A stretch of DNA of 64,000 nt from Mycobacterium sp. URHB0044. GTDB taxonomy: Bacteria > Actinomycetota > Actinomycetes > Mycobacteriales > Mycobacteriaceae. The DNA is taken from assembly GCF_000620625.1 (NCBI RefSeq), contig NZ_JIAW01000021.1, forward strand, positions 1-64,000, read 5' to 3'. The notes under the pieces are model-generated. The model ran no database searches. It was not told where the DNA came from and saw only the letters and a list, made by a program, of their open reading frames with translations. Positions 1-7,810 of the stretch are shown here, one piece after another (within the stretch, counting starts at the first letter, position 1; every line of letters begins with the position of its first letter). Made by a program: the position numbers and the translations under genes.

Positions 1-573
1 GTGTTCGACCAGCCGTGCGGTCGACTCGGACAGCATCACCCCGCCAGGGGGCGCCACGGATTCCATCCGCTGGGCGAACCCGACCGGCTCGCCGGTCGCG
101 GCGTACCCCAGCGACCCAGAGCCCATGTCACCGGCGATCACCCGGCCCGAATTCAGGCCCACCCGCACTTGGAGGTCGATGCCATCGCGGCGCGCCACCT
201 CGGCCGCCAACCGGTTCGCCTCCTGCTGGATCGCCAGGGCGGCCAGACATCCCCGAAAGGCGTGATCCTCCAACGCCGTTGGGGCGCCGAACAGAGCCAT
301 CACCCCATCGCCGGTGTACTCCACGGTCCCGCCGTAGCGGGTTATCACCGCGGCCGAACGCTCCACGACTTCGGTCATGACCTCGCGCAACCGCTCGATG
401 TCCAAGGCAGCCGCGACGTCCATCGAGCGCACCACGTCGGCAAAGAGCACCGTCACCTGCTTGTACTTCGCTGCCGTATCGACCGGCACCAGCTGTGACC
501 CGCATGTGTCGCAGAACCGAGCGTTGTCCCGCACGCCCGTGCCGCACGACTCGCACGCCACGCCAGCCGTCAT
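1..573 (-). CDS. Class III adenylate/guanylate cyclase, N-terminal part (cut by window edge)
   Basis: The 191 codons present begin at ATG 573 and run off the left edge. Residues 7-24 hold two CxxC pairs (C7, C10, C21, C24), a zinc ribbon. A class III nucleotidyl cyclase domain follows from about residue 37: the two metal-binding aspartates lie in LFADVV (D46) and YTGDG (D89), and GLNSGRVIAGDMGS matches the conserved nucleotide-binding stretch. The usual Asn/Arg transition-state pair reads Gly165/Arg169, and I see no lysine at the usual adenine-selecting spot before TGDG, so substrate and activity are uncertain. Mycobacterial proteins with this start are often long, with an AAA/NB-ARC ATPase and tetratricopeptide region after the cyclase; that part would lie outside the window. 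Confidence 0.85.
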   Translation of the reverse strand, partial: MTAGVACESCGTGVRDNARFCDTCGSQLVPVDTAAKYKQVTVLFADVVRSMDVAAALDIERLREVMTEVVERSAAVITRYGGTVEYTGDGVMALFGAPTALEDHAFRGCLAALAIQQEANRLAAEVARRDGIDLQVRVGLNSGRVIAGDMGSGSLGYAATGEPVGFAQRMESVAPPGGVMLSESTARLVEH

Positions 574-706
574 CGAGCACCGCCGATCTCTCGGGCCGTC
601 CACCCCGATGCCTCAGACTAGGGCTTTCACCAGCGAAGAACGGCGCATTTGACGTCGGCGCCAAGCGGGCGGTGCACGCGTCCCACCGCGATCGCGAGCG
701 CGTGGC

Positions 707-1711
707 CTAGTCCAGGCGGACCGACTCGACCGTCACGTCCGCCGTGGGCTTGCCATCGTCCACGCCGCCCTGCACCCCGCGTGCGGCGATCTTCTCCACG
801 ACCGCCAAGCCTGTCTCGTCGACCGTGCCGAAGACGGTGTAGGTCGGCGGCAGGGTCGAGTCGCGGTACACCACGAAGAACTGGCTCCCATTGGTGCCCG
901 GCCCGGCGTTGGCCATGGCGAGTGTGCCGCGCGGGTAGAGCACCGGCACCTTTAGCGCGGGATCGGAGAGCCGGTACTGGTTGGTGGGGTACTCGTTTGG
1001 GAACCGGTAGCCCGGTCCGCCCGTGCCCTTACCGGTGGGGTCGCCGCACTGCAGCACGCCGAGAGTTTCCGACGTGGTCAGACGGTGGCACGGGGTTTTG
1101 TCGAAGTAACCCTGCTGCGCGAGGCTGACGAAGCTGTTGACGGTGCACGGTGCCTTGGCGTTGTCGAGCTGGACGCCGATCGCGCCGTCGCCCGTGACGA
1201 TCGTTGCGTCGATCGTCGCCGGTGTGGTCGGCACCCGTCCGATCTTCGGCGGTGTGTTGGGCTTGCTGGCCGGCTCGGTGGTGGCCGGGTACTGGCAGTT
1301 GGAACCCAGTGTGGTGGGCGGCTTGAAGGCCGGTAGCGGGGTGCCCGGCTCGGGGCCTGCGGGCGTGCCGGGGTAGGTCCCGTACGGGCTGTCGAGCTTG
1401 TCGCTCAGCTGGACCGCCAGTGCCGCGACGGCGATGACGGCCACCACGGCGAACACGGTGATGACTGTCACCAGATAGCTGATCACCAGCCCCGCGATGG
1501 CCATCCCGCGGCCCTCTTCGCCGGTGCGCTTGATCTGCGACAACGAGATGTGGCCGAAGACGATGCCCAGGGGTGCGAACAGGAACGCGCAGACCAGCGA
1601 CGCGATCGCCAGACCGTTCGTGGGCCGTGGCTGCGGCTCGCCGTAATAGCCGTACGGCGGTGCAGGAGGAGGCGGCGGGTACTCGCCGTACGGCGAAGGC
1701 GGCAGGCTCAC
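707..1711 (-). CDS. Membrane-anchored cyclophilin-type peptidyl-prolyl isomerase with DUF4190 domain
   Basis: Predicted prolyl cis-trans isomerase of 334 residues facing the cell exterior. Order: a proline/tyrosine-rich head (residues 1-27), a DUF4190 region with two hydrophobic segments (about 33-95), a proline-rich linker, then a cyclophilin domain (about 160-333) with PCHRLTT, GTNGSQFFVVY and YTVFGTV. The cyclophilin half is closely similar to the gene just upstream, so it is a tandem duplicate whose N-terminus was replaced. The GTG at 1711 was chosen because it lies 14 bases after the upstream stop and gives the proline-rich start typical of DUF4190 proteins; no strong ribosome site is visible. 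It is probably cotranscribed with the upstream ppiB. The fold is clear; client proteins are unknown. Confidence 0.88.
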   Translation of the reverse strand: MSLPPSPYGEYPPPPPAPPYGYYGEPQPRPTNGLAIASLVCAFLFAPLGIVFGHISLSQIKRTGEEGRGMAIAGLVISYLVTVITVFAVVAVIAVAALAVQLSDKLDSPYGTYPGTPAGPEPGTPLPAFKPPTTLGSNCQYPATTEPASKPNTPPKIGRVPTTPATIDATIVTGDGAIGVQLDNAKAPCTVNSFVSLAQQGYFDKTPCHRLTTSETLGVLQCGDPTGKGTGGPGYRFPNEYPTNQYRLSDPALKVPVLYPRGTLAMANAGPGTNGSQFFVVYRDSTLPPTYTVFGTVDETGLAVVEKIAARGVQGGVDDGKPTADVTVESVRLD

Positions 1712-1725
1712 GGCGTGAAGTGGTG

Positions 1726-2601
1726 TCAGTCCAGCAGGATCGACTTGACCTGAACTGGCTGCGCAGGCTTGCCGTCCGCGCCGCCGCCTTCGATACCGGC
1801 CGCGGCGATCTTGTCCAGTGTGGCCAGACCCGTCTGATCGATGGTGCCGAACACGGTGTAGTTCGGCGGCAGTTGCGAATCCTGATACACCAGGAAGAAC
1901 TGGCTGCCGTTCGTTCCCGGTCCGGCGTTGGCCATGGCGAGCGTGCCGCGCGGGTACAGCACCGGCTGCTGCAGAGCGGGGTTGTCCGGCTGGTACTGGT
2001 TGGTCGGGTATTCGTTGACGAACTGGTAGCCGGGTCCGCCGGTGCCCTGACCGGTCGGGTCGCCGCACTGCAGGACGGCGAGGCCGCCGGTGGTGAGCCG
2101 GTGACAGGGGGTGTCGTTGAAGTAACCCTGCTGAGCCAGGCTCGCGAAGCTGTTGACCGTGCAGGGCGCCTTGGCGTTGTCCAGCTGCAGGCCGATGTTG
2201 CCCTGGTTCGTCGACATGCTGGCGCTGACCTGCGGTGGATCGGTCGGCACCTTGCCGGTGCGCGGGGGATTGACCTTCTTGCTGGCCGCTCCGGCTGCCG
2301 GGTACTGGCAGTCCGCACCGAGGTCGGCGGGCGCGGTGAACGGCGGGAGCTTTCCGTCCGCCGGTGGTGCCGGCAGGGCCGAGCTGGACGGCGCGGGGGT
2401 CTCAGCCGAGGCGGTGTTGCTGTTGTGGCCCTTGTTGGTGACGACGATGGTGGTCACCACGGCGGCGATCACCAGTACGGCGCCGACGGCGGAGCCGATG
2501 ATCGTGAGGAGTCGACGCCTGCGAGCCTTGGCTGCCCTGCGCTCCAGCTGCCGCTCGAGTTTGCGCTTGGCCGTCGCCCGCCTCTGCTCGTTGGTAGGCA
2601 C
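1726..2601 (-). CDS. ppiB: Peptidyl-prolyl cis-trans isomerase PpiB (membrane-anchored cyclophilin)
   Basis: Cyclophilin of 291 residues that catalyses prolyl isomerisation, probably on the outer face of the membrane. A basic, Arg/Lys-rich N-terminus (1-30) precedes one transmembrane segment (about 31-52), a Pro/Ser/Ala linker, and the cyclophilin domain (about 115-290) with PCHRLTT, GTNGSQFFLVY and YTVFGTI. The usual Phe before His-Arg is Cys, as in M. tuberculosis Rv2582. GTG 2601 is preceded by AGGAGG eight bases upstream, which decides the start over upstream in-frame codons. It diverges from the metallo-hydrolase/hisS pair, the same order as Rv2582-Rv2581c-Rv2580c. Confidence 0.93.
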   Translation of the reverse strand: MPTNEQRRATAKRKLERQLERRAAKARRRRLLTIIGSAVGAVLVIAAVVTTIVVTNKGHNSNTASAETPAPSSSALPAPPADGKLPPFTAPADLGADCQYPAAGAASKKVNPPRTGKVPTDPPQVSASMSTNQGNIGLQLDNAKAPCTVNSFASLAQQGYFNDTPCHRLTTGGLAVLQCGDPTGQGTGGPGYQFVNEYPTNQYQPDNPALQQPVLYPRGTLAMANAGPGTNGSQFFLVYQDSQLPPNYTVFGTIDQTGLATLDKIAAAGIEGGGADGKPAQPVQVKSILLD

Positions 2602-2735
2602 CGCAGCAGTCCTCCTCGTGATCGTCTTCCATCGCCAGTACGGCGACCATGCTCGCAATCGGCACCGAGTGTGCCAGGCATTGCTGAGCGTAGGCGCTGC
2701 GACCCACGGGAATGCGAAGTGGGAAACTGGGCGAC

Positions 2736-3401
2736 GTGTTGCTCACGGGGTTTCCTGCGGGGATGTTGCAGTGCAACTGCTACGTCCTCGCTCCGCACGC
2801 GGGTGCCGACGCCCTGGTCGTCGATCCCGGCCAGCGGGCGTTCGGTCCGTTGCGGCGCATCCTCGACGAGAATCGGCTGACCCCCGCGGCCGTGCTCCTG
2901 ACCCACGGCCACATCGACCACATGTGGTCGGCACAGAAGGTCGCCGACGCCTATGGCTGCCCGGTGTTCGTCCACCCCGACGACCGTCACATGCTCGTCG
3001 ATCCGATCAGGGGCTTCGGTCCCCGGCTCGCCCAGGTCGCCTTGGGGGCACTGTTCCGCGAGCCGCGTCAGGTCGTCGAGCTGGACCGCGACGGCGACAA
3101 GATCGAACTGGGCGGCATCACGGTGACCGTCGACCACACGCCGGGTCACACCAAGGGTTCGGTGGTGTTCCGGGTGACCCAGTCACCCGACGAGCTGGTC
3201 TTCACCGGTGACACCCTGTTCAAGCAGTCGGTCGGCCGTACCGACCTCGAGGGTGGCAGCGGCCGCGACCTCCTCGACTCCATCGTGACAAAACTGTTGG
3301 TGCTCGACGACGACACCGTGGTACTACCTGGGCACGGCCCCAAGACCACCATCGGCGCCGAGCGCCGGTCCAACCCGTTCCTCGAAGGCTTGTCCAAGTG
3401 A
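2736..3401 (+). CDS. Metallo-beta-lactamase-fold hydrolase (glyoxalase II-like, Rv2581c type)
   Basis: Predicted dinuclear metal hydrolase of the glyoxalase II group, which cleaves thioesters such as S-lactoyl thiols; the substrate here is not established. The metal ligands are visible in order: THGHIDH, HTPGHTKGS, FTGDTLF and LPGHG. The start at GTG 2736 matches the N-terminus VLLTGFPAG of mycobacterial relatives; ATG 2712 would add eight residues and is possible. The end overlaps hisS by four bases (GTGA), so the two are translationally coupled, the same pairing as Rv2581c-Rv2580c. Confidence 0.88.
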   Translation: MLLTGFPAGMLQCNCYVLAPHAGADALVVDPGQRAFGPLRRILDENRLTPAAVLLTHGHIDHMWSAQKVADAYGCPVFVHPDDRHMLVDPIRGFGPRLAQVALGALFREPRQVVELDRDGDKIELGGITVTVDHTPGHTKGSVVFRVTQSPDELVFTGDTLFKQSVGRTDLEGGSGRDLLDSIVTKLLVLDDDTVVLPGHGPKTTIGAERRSNPFLEGLSK

Positions 3402-4657
3402 CTGAGTTTCAAGCGCCCAAGGGCGTCCCGGATTACCTGCCGCCCGAGTCGGCGCAATTCGTCGCGGTCCGTGACGGCCTTCTCGAGGCTGCGCGGCTGG
3501 CGGGCTACGGCTACGTCGAACTACCGATCTTCGAGGACACCGCCCTCTTCGCGCGGGGGGTGGGCGAGTCCACCGACGTCGTGAGCAAGGAGATGTACAC
3601 GTTCGCCGACCGCGGCGAGCGGTCGGTCACGTTGCGGCCGGAGGGCACGGCCGGGGTGATGCGGGCGGTGATCGAACACGGCATCGACCGTGGGCCGCTG
3701 CCGGCGAAGCTCGCCTACTCGGGTCCCTTCTTCCGCTACGAGCGCCCCCAGGCGGGGCGCTACCGGCAGTTGCAGCAGGTCGGCATCGAGGCCATCGGCG
3801 TCGACGACCCCGCGTTGGACGCCGAGGTGATCGCCGTCGCCGACGCCGGGTTCCGGTCGCTGGGCCTGACCGGCTTCCGCCTCGAAATCACGTCGTTGGG
3901 CGACGACACGTGCCGCCCGCAGTACCGAGAACTGTTGCAGGACTTCCTGTTCAAGCTGGACCTCGACGAGGACACCCGTAAGCGCGCCGAGATCAACCCG
4001 CTGCGGGTGCTGGACGACAAGCGTCCGCACGTCCGCGAGATGACGGCCGACGCGCCGGTGATGCTCGATCATCTCTCCGACGTTGCCAAGCAGCACTTCG
4101 ACACCGTCCTGGCGCATCTCGACGCGCTGGCCGTGCCGTACGTGATCAACCCCCGGATGGTGCGCGGGCTGGACTACTACACCAAGACCACGTTCGAGTT
4201 CGTCCACGACGGGCTGGGCGCGCAGTCGGGGATCGGCGGCGGCGGCCGGTACGACGGACTGATGCGCCAACTCGGCGGCAAGGACCTGTCCGGAATCGGG
4301 TTCGGGCTCGGCGTCGACCGCACCCTGCTGGCGCTGAAGGCCGAGGGCAAGACGGTCGGGGCGACCAGTGCCGTCGACGTGTTCGCTGTGCCGCTCGGCG
4401 ACGCCGCCAAGCTGGAGCTGGTCAAGGTGGTTTCGGCGCTGCGGGCCAGGGGCGTGCGCGCCGACCTCGCCTACGGCGACCGCGGACTCAAGGGCGCCAT
4501 GCGCGCTGCCGACCGCTCCGGCGCGTCGGTCGCACTGGTGGCCGGTGACCGCGACATCGAGGCGGGCACCGTCGGTGTGAAGGATCTGGCGACGGGGGAG
4601 CAGGTCGACGTCGCCGCGGACGCCGTGGTCGACGACGTGCTGGCCCGCTTGGCCTGA
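3398..4657 (+). CDS. hisS: Histidine--tRNA ligase
   Basis: Class II aminoacyl-tRNA synthetase that charges tRNA-His in the cytoplasm. At 419 residues it has the normal bacterial length. Visible motifs are motif 2 (GPFFRYERPQAGRYRQ), the HisRS signature GLDYYTKTTFEF, motif 3 (GFGLGVDRTLL), and a C-terminal anticodon-binding domain from about residue 325. The start is a GTG overlapping the stop of the upstream hydrolase. It is an essential housekeeping gene in a conserved position. Confidence 0.97.
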   Translation: MTEFQAPKGVPDYLPPESAQFVAVRDGLLEAARLAGYGYVELPIFEDTALFARGVGESTDVVSKEMYTFADRGERSVTLRPEGTAGVMRAVIEHGIDRGPLPAKLAYSGPFFRYERPQAGRYRQLQQVGIEAIGVDDPALDAEVIAVADAGFRSLGLTGFRLEITSLGDDTCRPQYRELLQDFLFKLDLDEDTRKRAEINPLRVLDDKRPHVREMTADAPVMLDHLSDVAKQHFDTVLAHLDALAVPYVINPRMVRGLDYYTKTTFEFVHDGLGAQSGIGGGGRYDGLMRQLGGKDLSGIGFGLGVDRTLLALKAEGKTVGATSAVDVFAVPLGDAAKLELVKVVSALRARGVRADLAYGDRGLKGAMRAADRSGASVALVAGDRDIEAGTVGVKDLATGEQVDVAADAVVDDVLARLA

Positions 4658-4702
4658 CGCTGGCCCAATCTGTCGCACCGCCAACGTAACGTCGACCTCG
4701 CT

Positions 4703-5434
4703 ATGGCAAGGATCGAAACCCGAGTGGCACGGATCGCCGACGCAGTCGTCGAGCGCCCAACACGTCGGCGAGGGATCACCGTGATCTCTCCGCACAACGC
4801 ATTCGCGTGCGCATCGTGTGGCGACGCCGGTGACTTGCTTCTCGAGGACAAGGCAGGTGCAGTGTGTCTGGACTGCGCCGACCTCGGCCACCTCGAGTTT
4901 CTGCCTTCCGGCGACGCCGCGCTCACCCGGCGCGCCAGGAAGGCCAGCCGACTATCTGCCGTCGTGGTGCGCTGGAGCACGCGACGCAATCGTTTTGAGC
5001 GCCAAGGCATCCTGGCCGAGCCGGCCGCGGTCGAACAGGCTGCGCGAGAATGCCTGTCCGACGCCGACGCGCGCGAGCTCCGCCGAACACGGGATCAGAG
5101 CCGACGGGTCGACCAGGACCGGCGCTTCCGTGGGGAGTTCGCCGCCGCCATCCACGAGCAATTCCCGGGGTGTCCGGTCGACCGCGCAGAGGCCATCGCA
5201 CTTCACGCCGCGGCGCGCGGTAGCGGCCGGGTCGGACGAAGCGCCGCTGGACGAGCCCTGGACCGCAACGCCGTACTCCTCGCCGTCGTCGCCTCCGTCC
5301 GCCACGTCGACACCGACTACGACGATCTGCTCATGGCGGGTGTTGACCGCGAATCGGCTCGAGCGCAAGTGAACGAGCATGTCGAGGACGTCGTCGGCGC
5401 ATGGCGCGACGGTGTCGTGATGCTCGACGGATAG
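4703..5434 (+). CDS. DUF2293 domain protein with N-terminal zinc-ribbon-like motif
   Basis: Protein of 243 residues. Near the N-terminus are two cysteine pairs (CASC about residue 34 and CLDC about residue 55), consistent with a zinc ribbon. The C-terminal part, from about residue 130, is rich in Arg/Asp and matches DUF2293 as I recall it (the stretch FPGCPVDRAEAIALHAA is typical). Function is unknown; basic, Arg-rich segments would allow nucleic-acid binding, but this is inference. It starts 45 bases after hisS on the same strand without a strong ribosome site and could be part of the same transcript. Confidence 0.75.
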   Translation: MARIETRVARIADAVVERPTRRRGITVISPHNAFACASCGDAGDLLLEDKAGAVCLDCADLGHLEFLPSGDAALTRRARKASRLSAVVVRWSTRRNRFERQGILAEPAAVEQAARECLSDADARELRRTRDQSRRVDQDRRFRGEFAAAIHEQFPGCPVDRAEAIALHAAARGSGRVGRSAAGRALDRNAVLLAVVASVRHVDTDYDDLLMAGVDRESARAQVNEHVEDVVGAWRDGVVMLDG

Positions 5435-5450
5435 CAGCTACCGACGGCGC

Positions 5451-6002
5451 CTACCGCGCGCCACCGAACACCGCCGCCGACAGCACGTGCTCCAGGTTTC
5501 CGAGGCCGCCGTTGAAGGGATTGCCGCGCTTGAGGGTTCGCGAACCGCTGGGCGTCACCACCACCAGCATCGGGGAACTCGACGTCACCTGCGTGCGGCT
5601 GGAGAACCGCACCTGATCCAACGGAGCCACCACGGTGCCGTCGGCGTCGACCAATACCCGTCGGGCGCGGTCGAAGATCGCCACGGGCCGGTAGTCGCCG
5701 AGCGGTTTCCTTTTGGCGCGCCGGATCCGGCCGACCACGGCGAACACCCCGCCGGCGAAGACGATGCCGACGACGAGGAACGTCGCGCTGAGCTGCCAGG
5801 GCACGCCCCCATCCCCGTTTGCGCCCAGTGCTAGCGTCACCGCACCGAACCCGCCGAACACGAGTGCCAGCACCCCCAGCACGAAGGCGATGGTGGCCCA
5901 TGGCCCGGTCCCGCGGTCGAAGACGACCACCAGCGGACCCCGCTCGGCGACCACCAGTCCACCGACCTCGGCGAGGATGCGCGGCTCGTCGGGCGCGGTC
6001 AT
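5451..6002 (-). CDS. Two-helix membrane protein of unknown function
   Basis: Protein of 183 residues from ATG 6002; an in-frame ATG 33 bases upstream is less likely because it would run towards the divergent dtd start. After about 30 N-terminal residues come two strong hydrophobic segments (near TIAFVLGVLALVFGGFG and LSATFLVVGIVFAGGVFAVV), followed by a soluble C-terminal domain of about 90 residues rich in beta-forming sequence with a pleckstrin-like look (RPVAIFDRARRVLVDADG). No catalytic motif is seen. It lies convergent to the DUF2293 gene and divergent from dtd, with about 50 bases between the two starts. I do not recognise a named family. Confidence 0.7.
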   Translation of the reverse strand: MTAPDEPRILAEVGGLVVAERGPLVVVFDRGTGPWATIAFVLGVLALVFGGFGAVTLALGANGDGGVPWQLSATFLVVGIVFAGGVFAVVGRIRRAKRKPLGDYRPVAIFDRARRVLVDADGTVVAPLDQVRFSSRTQVTSSSPMLVVVTPSGSRTLKRGNPFNGGLGNLEHVLSAAVFGGAR

Positions 6003-6051
6003 GCCCGGGAGTCTGCCACGGCCGCCGCGCGACATGGCAGCATCGGCGAAC

Positions 6052-6483
6052 GTGCGGGTTCTGGTGCAACGGGTTTCGTCGGCGCGGGTGCTGGTCGACG
6101 GCGACGTCGTCGGTGAGATCCGGCCCGACGGTCAGGGACTGCTGGCGCTCGTCGGTGTCACCCACACCGACGACCACGACGTCGCCAAGCGGATGGCCGA
6201 AAAGCTTTGGCGGCTAAGGATTCTCGACGGTGAGGCCAGCGCCGCCGACGTGGGAGCCCCGATCCTGGTGGTCAGTCAGTTCACCCTCTACGCAAACACC
6301 ACGAAGGGCCGCAGGCCGACGTGGAACGCGGCAGCGCCCGGCACGGTCGCCGAACCGCTCGTCGACGAGTTCGCCGCTGCCCTCCGGCTGCTCGGCGCCG
6401 ACGTGCAGACGGGGGTTTTCGGCGCCGACATGGCAGTGGAGCTCGTCAACGACGGTCCCGTTACCGTTCTCTTGGAGCTGTGA
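6052..6483 (+). CDS. dtd: D-aminoacyl-tRNA deacylase
   Basis: Hydrolyses D-amino acids mis-attached to tRNA and so protects translation. At 143 residues it is the same length as the M. tuberculosis protein (Rv1897c). Signature motifs are the N-terminal MRVLVQRVSSA-type strand, the catalytic SQFTLYA with its threonine, and the Gly-Pro-type C-terminal motif NDGPVTVLLE. The GTG at 6052 gives exactly the family start; the in-frame ATG at 6034 would add six unrelated residues. Confidence 0.95.
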   Translation: MRVLVQRVSSARVLVDGDVVGEIRPDGQGLLALVGVTHTDDHDVAKRMAEKLWRLRILDGEASAADVGAPILVVSQFTLYANTTKGRRPTWNAAAPGTVAEPLVDEFAAALRLLGADVQTGVFGADMAVELVNDGPVTVLLEL

Positions 6484-6552
6484 CCTCTGGATTCCGGGGT
6501 GACGGATGCCGTGCGGTGTAACGCTCCGGTACGGTCGCTCGATGTGACTGGC

Positions 6553-6984
6553 ATGCGAACAGCTACAAGCAAGGTCGGGGCGGCTCTCGGGACGGCGGCG
6601 CTGGTGGCGTCCGCGGGTTTGGCGTTCAGCCAGGCCACGTCGAGCGCCGAGCCCGCAGGACACCAGGTGCGGTACACGCTCACCTCGGCAGGCGATGGGG
6701 ACTTCGACCTCTTCTATCTGACGAGTCAGCCTCCCAGCAAGGCGGCGTACAACGCCGACGCCTATGCGTTCGTGAAGCGGGAGAACGTGCACGTGGCCGC
6801 CGGTGTGCCGTGGGTGTTCGAGACGACGCTCGCGGACCCGCAGTGGGCGATCCTGACGGTGAGCAGCACCACGCACGGCGGGCAGGCCGCGCCGAATCCA
6901 CATTGCGACATCGCCATCGACGGGCAAGTGGCCGTGCAGCAGGACGCTCCGTACAACCTGCAGTGCCAGTTGTCGCAGTGGTGA
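6553..6984 (+). CDS. Exported MmpS-like small protein
   Basis: Secreted or membrane-anchored protein of 143 residues. The N-terminus (1-35) is a signal-type helix, VGAALGTAALVASAGLAF, followed by SSAEP, a possible cleavage area. The mature domain has the pattern of MmpS accessory proteins: an opening VRYTLTS strand, a central VPWVFETT where MmpS has LPW.....TT, and two late cysteines (CDIAIDG and LQCQL) that could form a disulphide. MmpS proteins partner RND-type MmpL lipid transporters, but no mmpL lies beside this gene, so that role is only a resemblance. GTG 6544 is an alternative start. Confidence 0.7.
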   Translation: MRTATSKVGAALGTAALVASAGLAFSQATSSAEPAGHQVRYTLTSAGDGDFDLFYLTSQPPSKAAYNADAYAFVKRENVHVAAGVPWVFETTLADPQWAILTVSSTTHGGQAAPNPHCDIAIDGQVAVQQDAPYNLQCQLSQW

Positions 6985-6991
6985 CGTCTAG

Positions 6992-7810
6992 CTAGCCGCC
7001 CACTCGCTTCACGGCGTCGGTGATGGCCCGTGCGAGATCCTGCGGTGCCTGAGCATGCGCGAGATGCCCTTGACCGGGCAACCGTACGATCGCGGCCTGT
7101 GGCAGCGCGGCAGCGAACGGGGGGAACGCGGTGCCATACGGCGGATGTCCCTCGTTGAGCGCGCCGAGGATCAGCGTGGTTGGCACGGCGATTCGTCGAT
7201 ATCGGCTGAGCGCTGGCTCGTAATCGGTGATGGCGGCCAACTCCTCGGCCAGCGGTTGTGCCAGGGGTAGGAGTATCGGCCAGACTGGGCTGCGGCGCAG
7301 TTCGGCGACGTGGTCGGCCGAGAAGCCGGAAACAACGGTGTTGACCAGTTCGACGGCGCGGTCGAGATCGTTGGCGGCAATGGCGTCACGCAACAGCGCC
7401 ACCGCATCTTGGCCGAAGGGCCGGGACACCGGTTCATAGGCGGTCAGCGACAGGATGCCGTCGTGGTCCAAAGCGGTCTCGAGCGCGATCAACGCGCCGT
7501 AGCTCCATCCGAAGAGGTGAACCCTTCCGCCCAGTGACGCGATCACGTGGCGGAGGTCGTCGACCTCGACACGCACCGAGTAGTCCGACCCGAGCGGGCC
7601 GCTCGGGACGCGTCCGCGGCGGTTGACCGTCACCACGGGGTTGGGTAGATCGATCGAGTCGACCACCGGTCGCCAGGTCGCCGCGTCTGCCATGACGCCG
7701 GGGACGATCAGGACGGGTGCGCCCTTTCCGGGTCGGCGCAGCGCACTGAGAGCGGTGCCAGCCCGATTCAACTCGAGCAGTTCGGAGTTCGTCGAATGCG
7801 TACGTGTCAC
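6992..7810 (-). CDS. Alpha/beta-hydrolase fold protein, last gene of the catabolic operon
   Basis: Predicted serine hydrolase of 272 residues. The nucleophile elbow is GWSYG (about residue 100), the oxyanion region is LIVPGVMAD, and the C-terminal LPGQGHLAHA supplies the catalytic His; an acidic residue in LGALNEG may complete the triad. The substrate is unknown. The GTG start overlaps the fumarase stop by four bases, so this is the fifth and last gene of the nitrilase-membrane protein-amidase-fumarase operon. Its final codons and stop region carry one copy of the 23-base direct repeat that recurs at 14242. Confidence 0.85.
   Translation of the reverse strand: MTRTHSTNSELLELNRAGTALSALRRPGKGAPVLIVPGVMADAATWRPVVDSIDLPNPVVTVNRRGRVPSGPLGSDYSVRVEVDDLRHVIASLGGRVHLFGWSYGALIALETALDHDGILSLTAYEPVSRPFGQDAVALLRDAIAANDLDRAVELVNTVVSGFSADHVAELRRSPVWPILLPLAQPLAEELAAITDYEPALSRYRRIAVPTTLILGALNEGHPPYGTAFPPFAAALPQAAIVRLPGQGHLAHAQAPQDLARAITDAVKRVGG
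6995..7017. repeat. Left copy of a 23-base exact direct repeat
   Basis: These 23 bases are identical to 14242-14264, in the same orientation. This copy covers the last codons of the alpha/beta-hydrolase gene, just inside its stop; the other covers the end of helR. The pair brackets the whole catabolic cluster. A chance match this long in 64 kb is very unlikely, although the sequence is G+C-rich. Confidence 0.9.

Noticed and set aside
3521..4891. Long antisense open frame (about 456 codons) across hisS
   Set aside because: It mirrors hisS codon by codon, has no family match or ribosome site, and results from high G+C at third codon positions.
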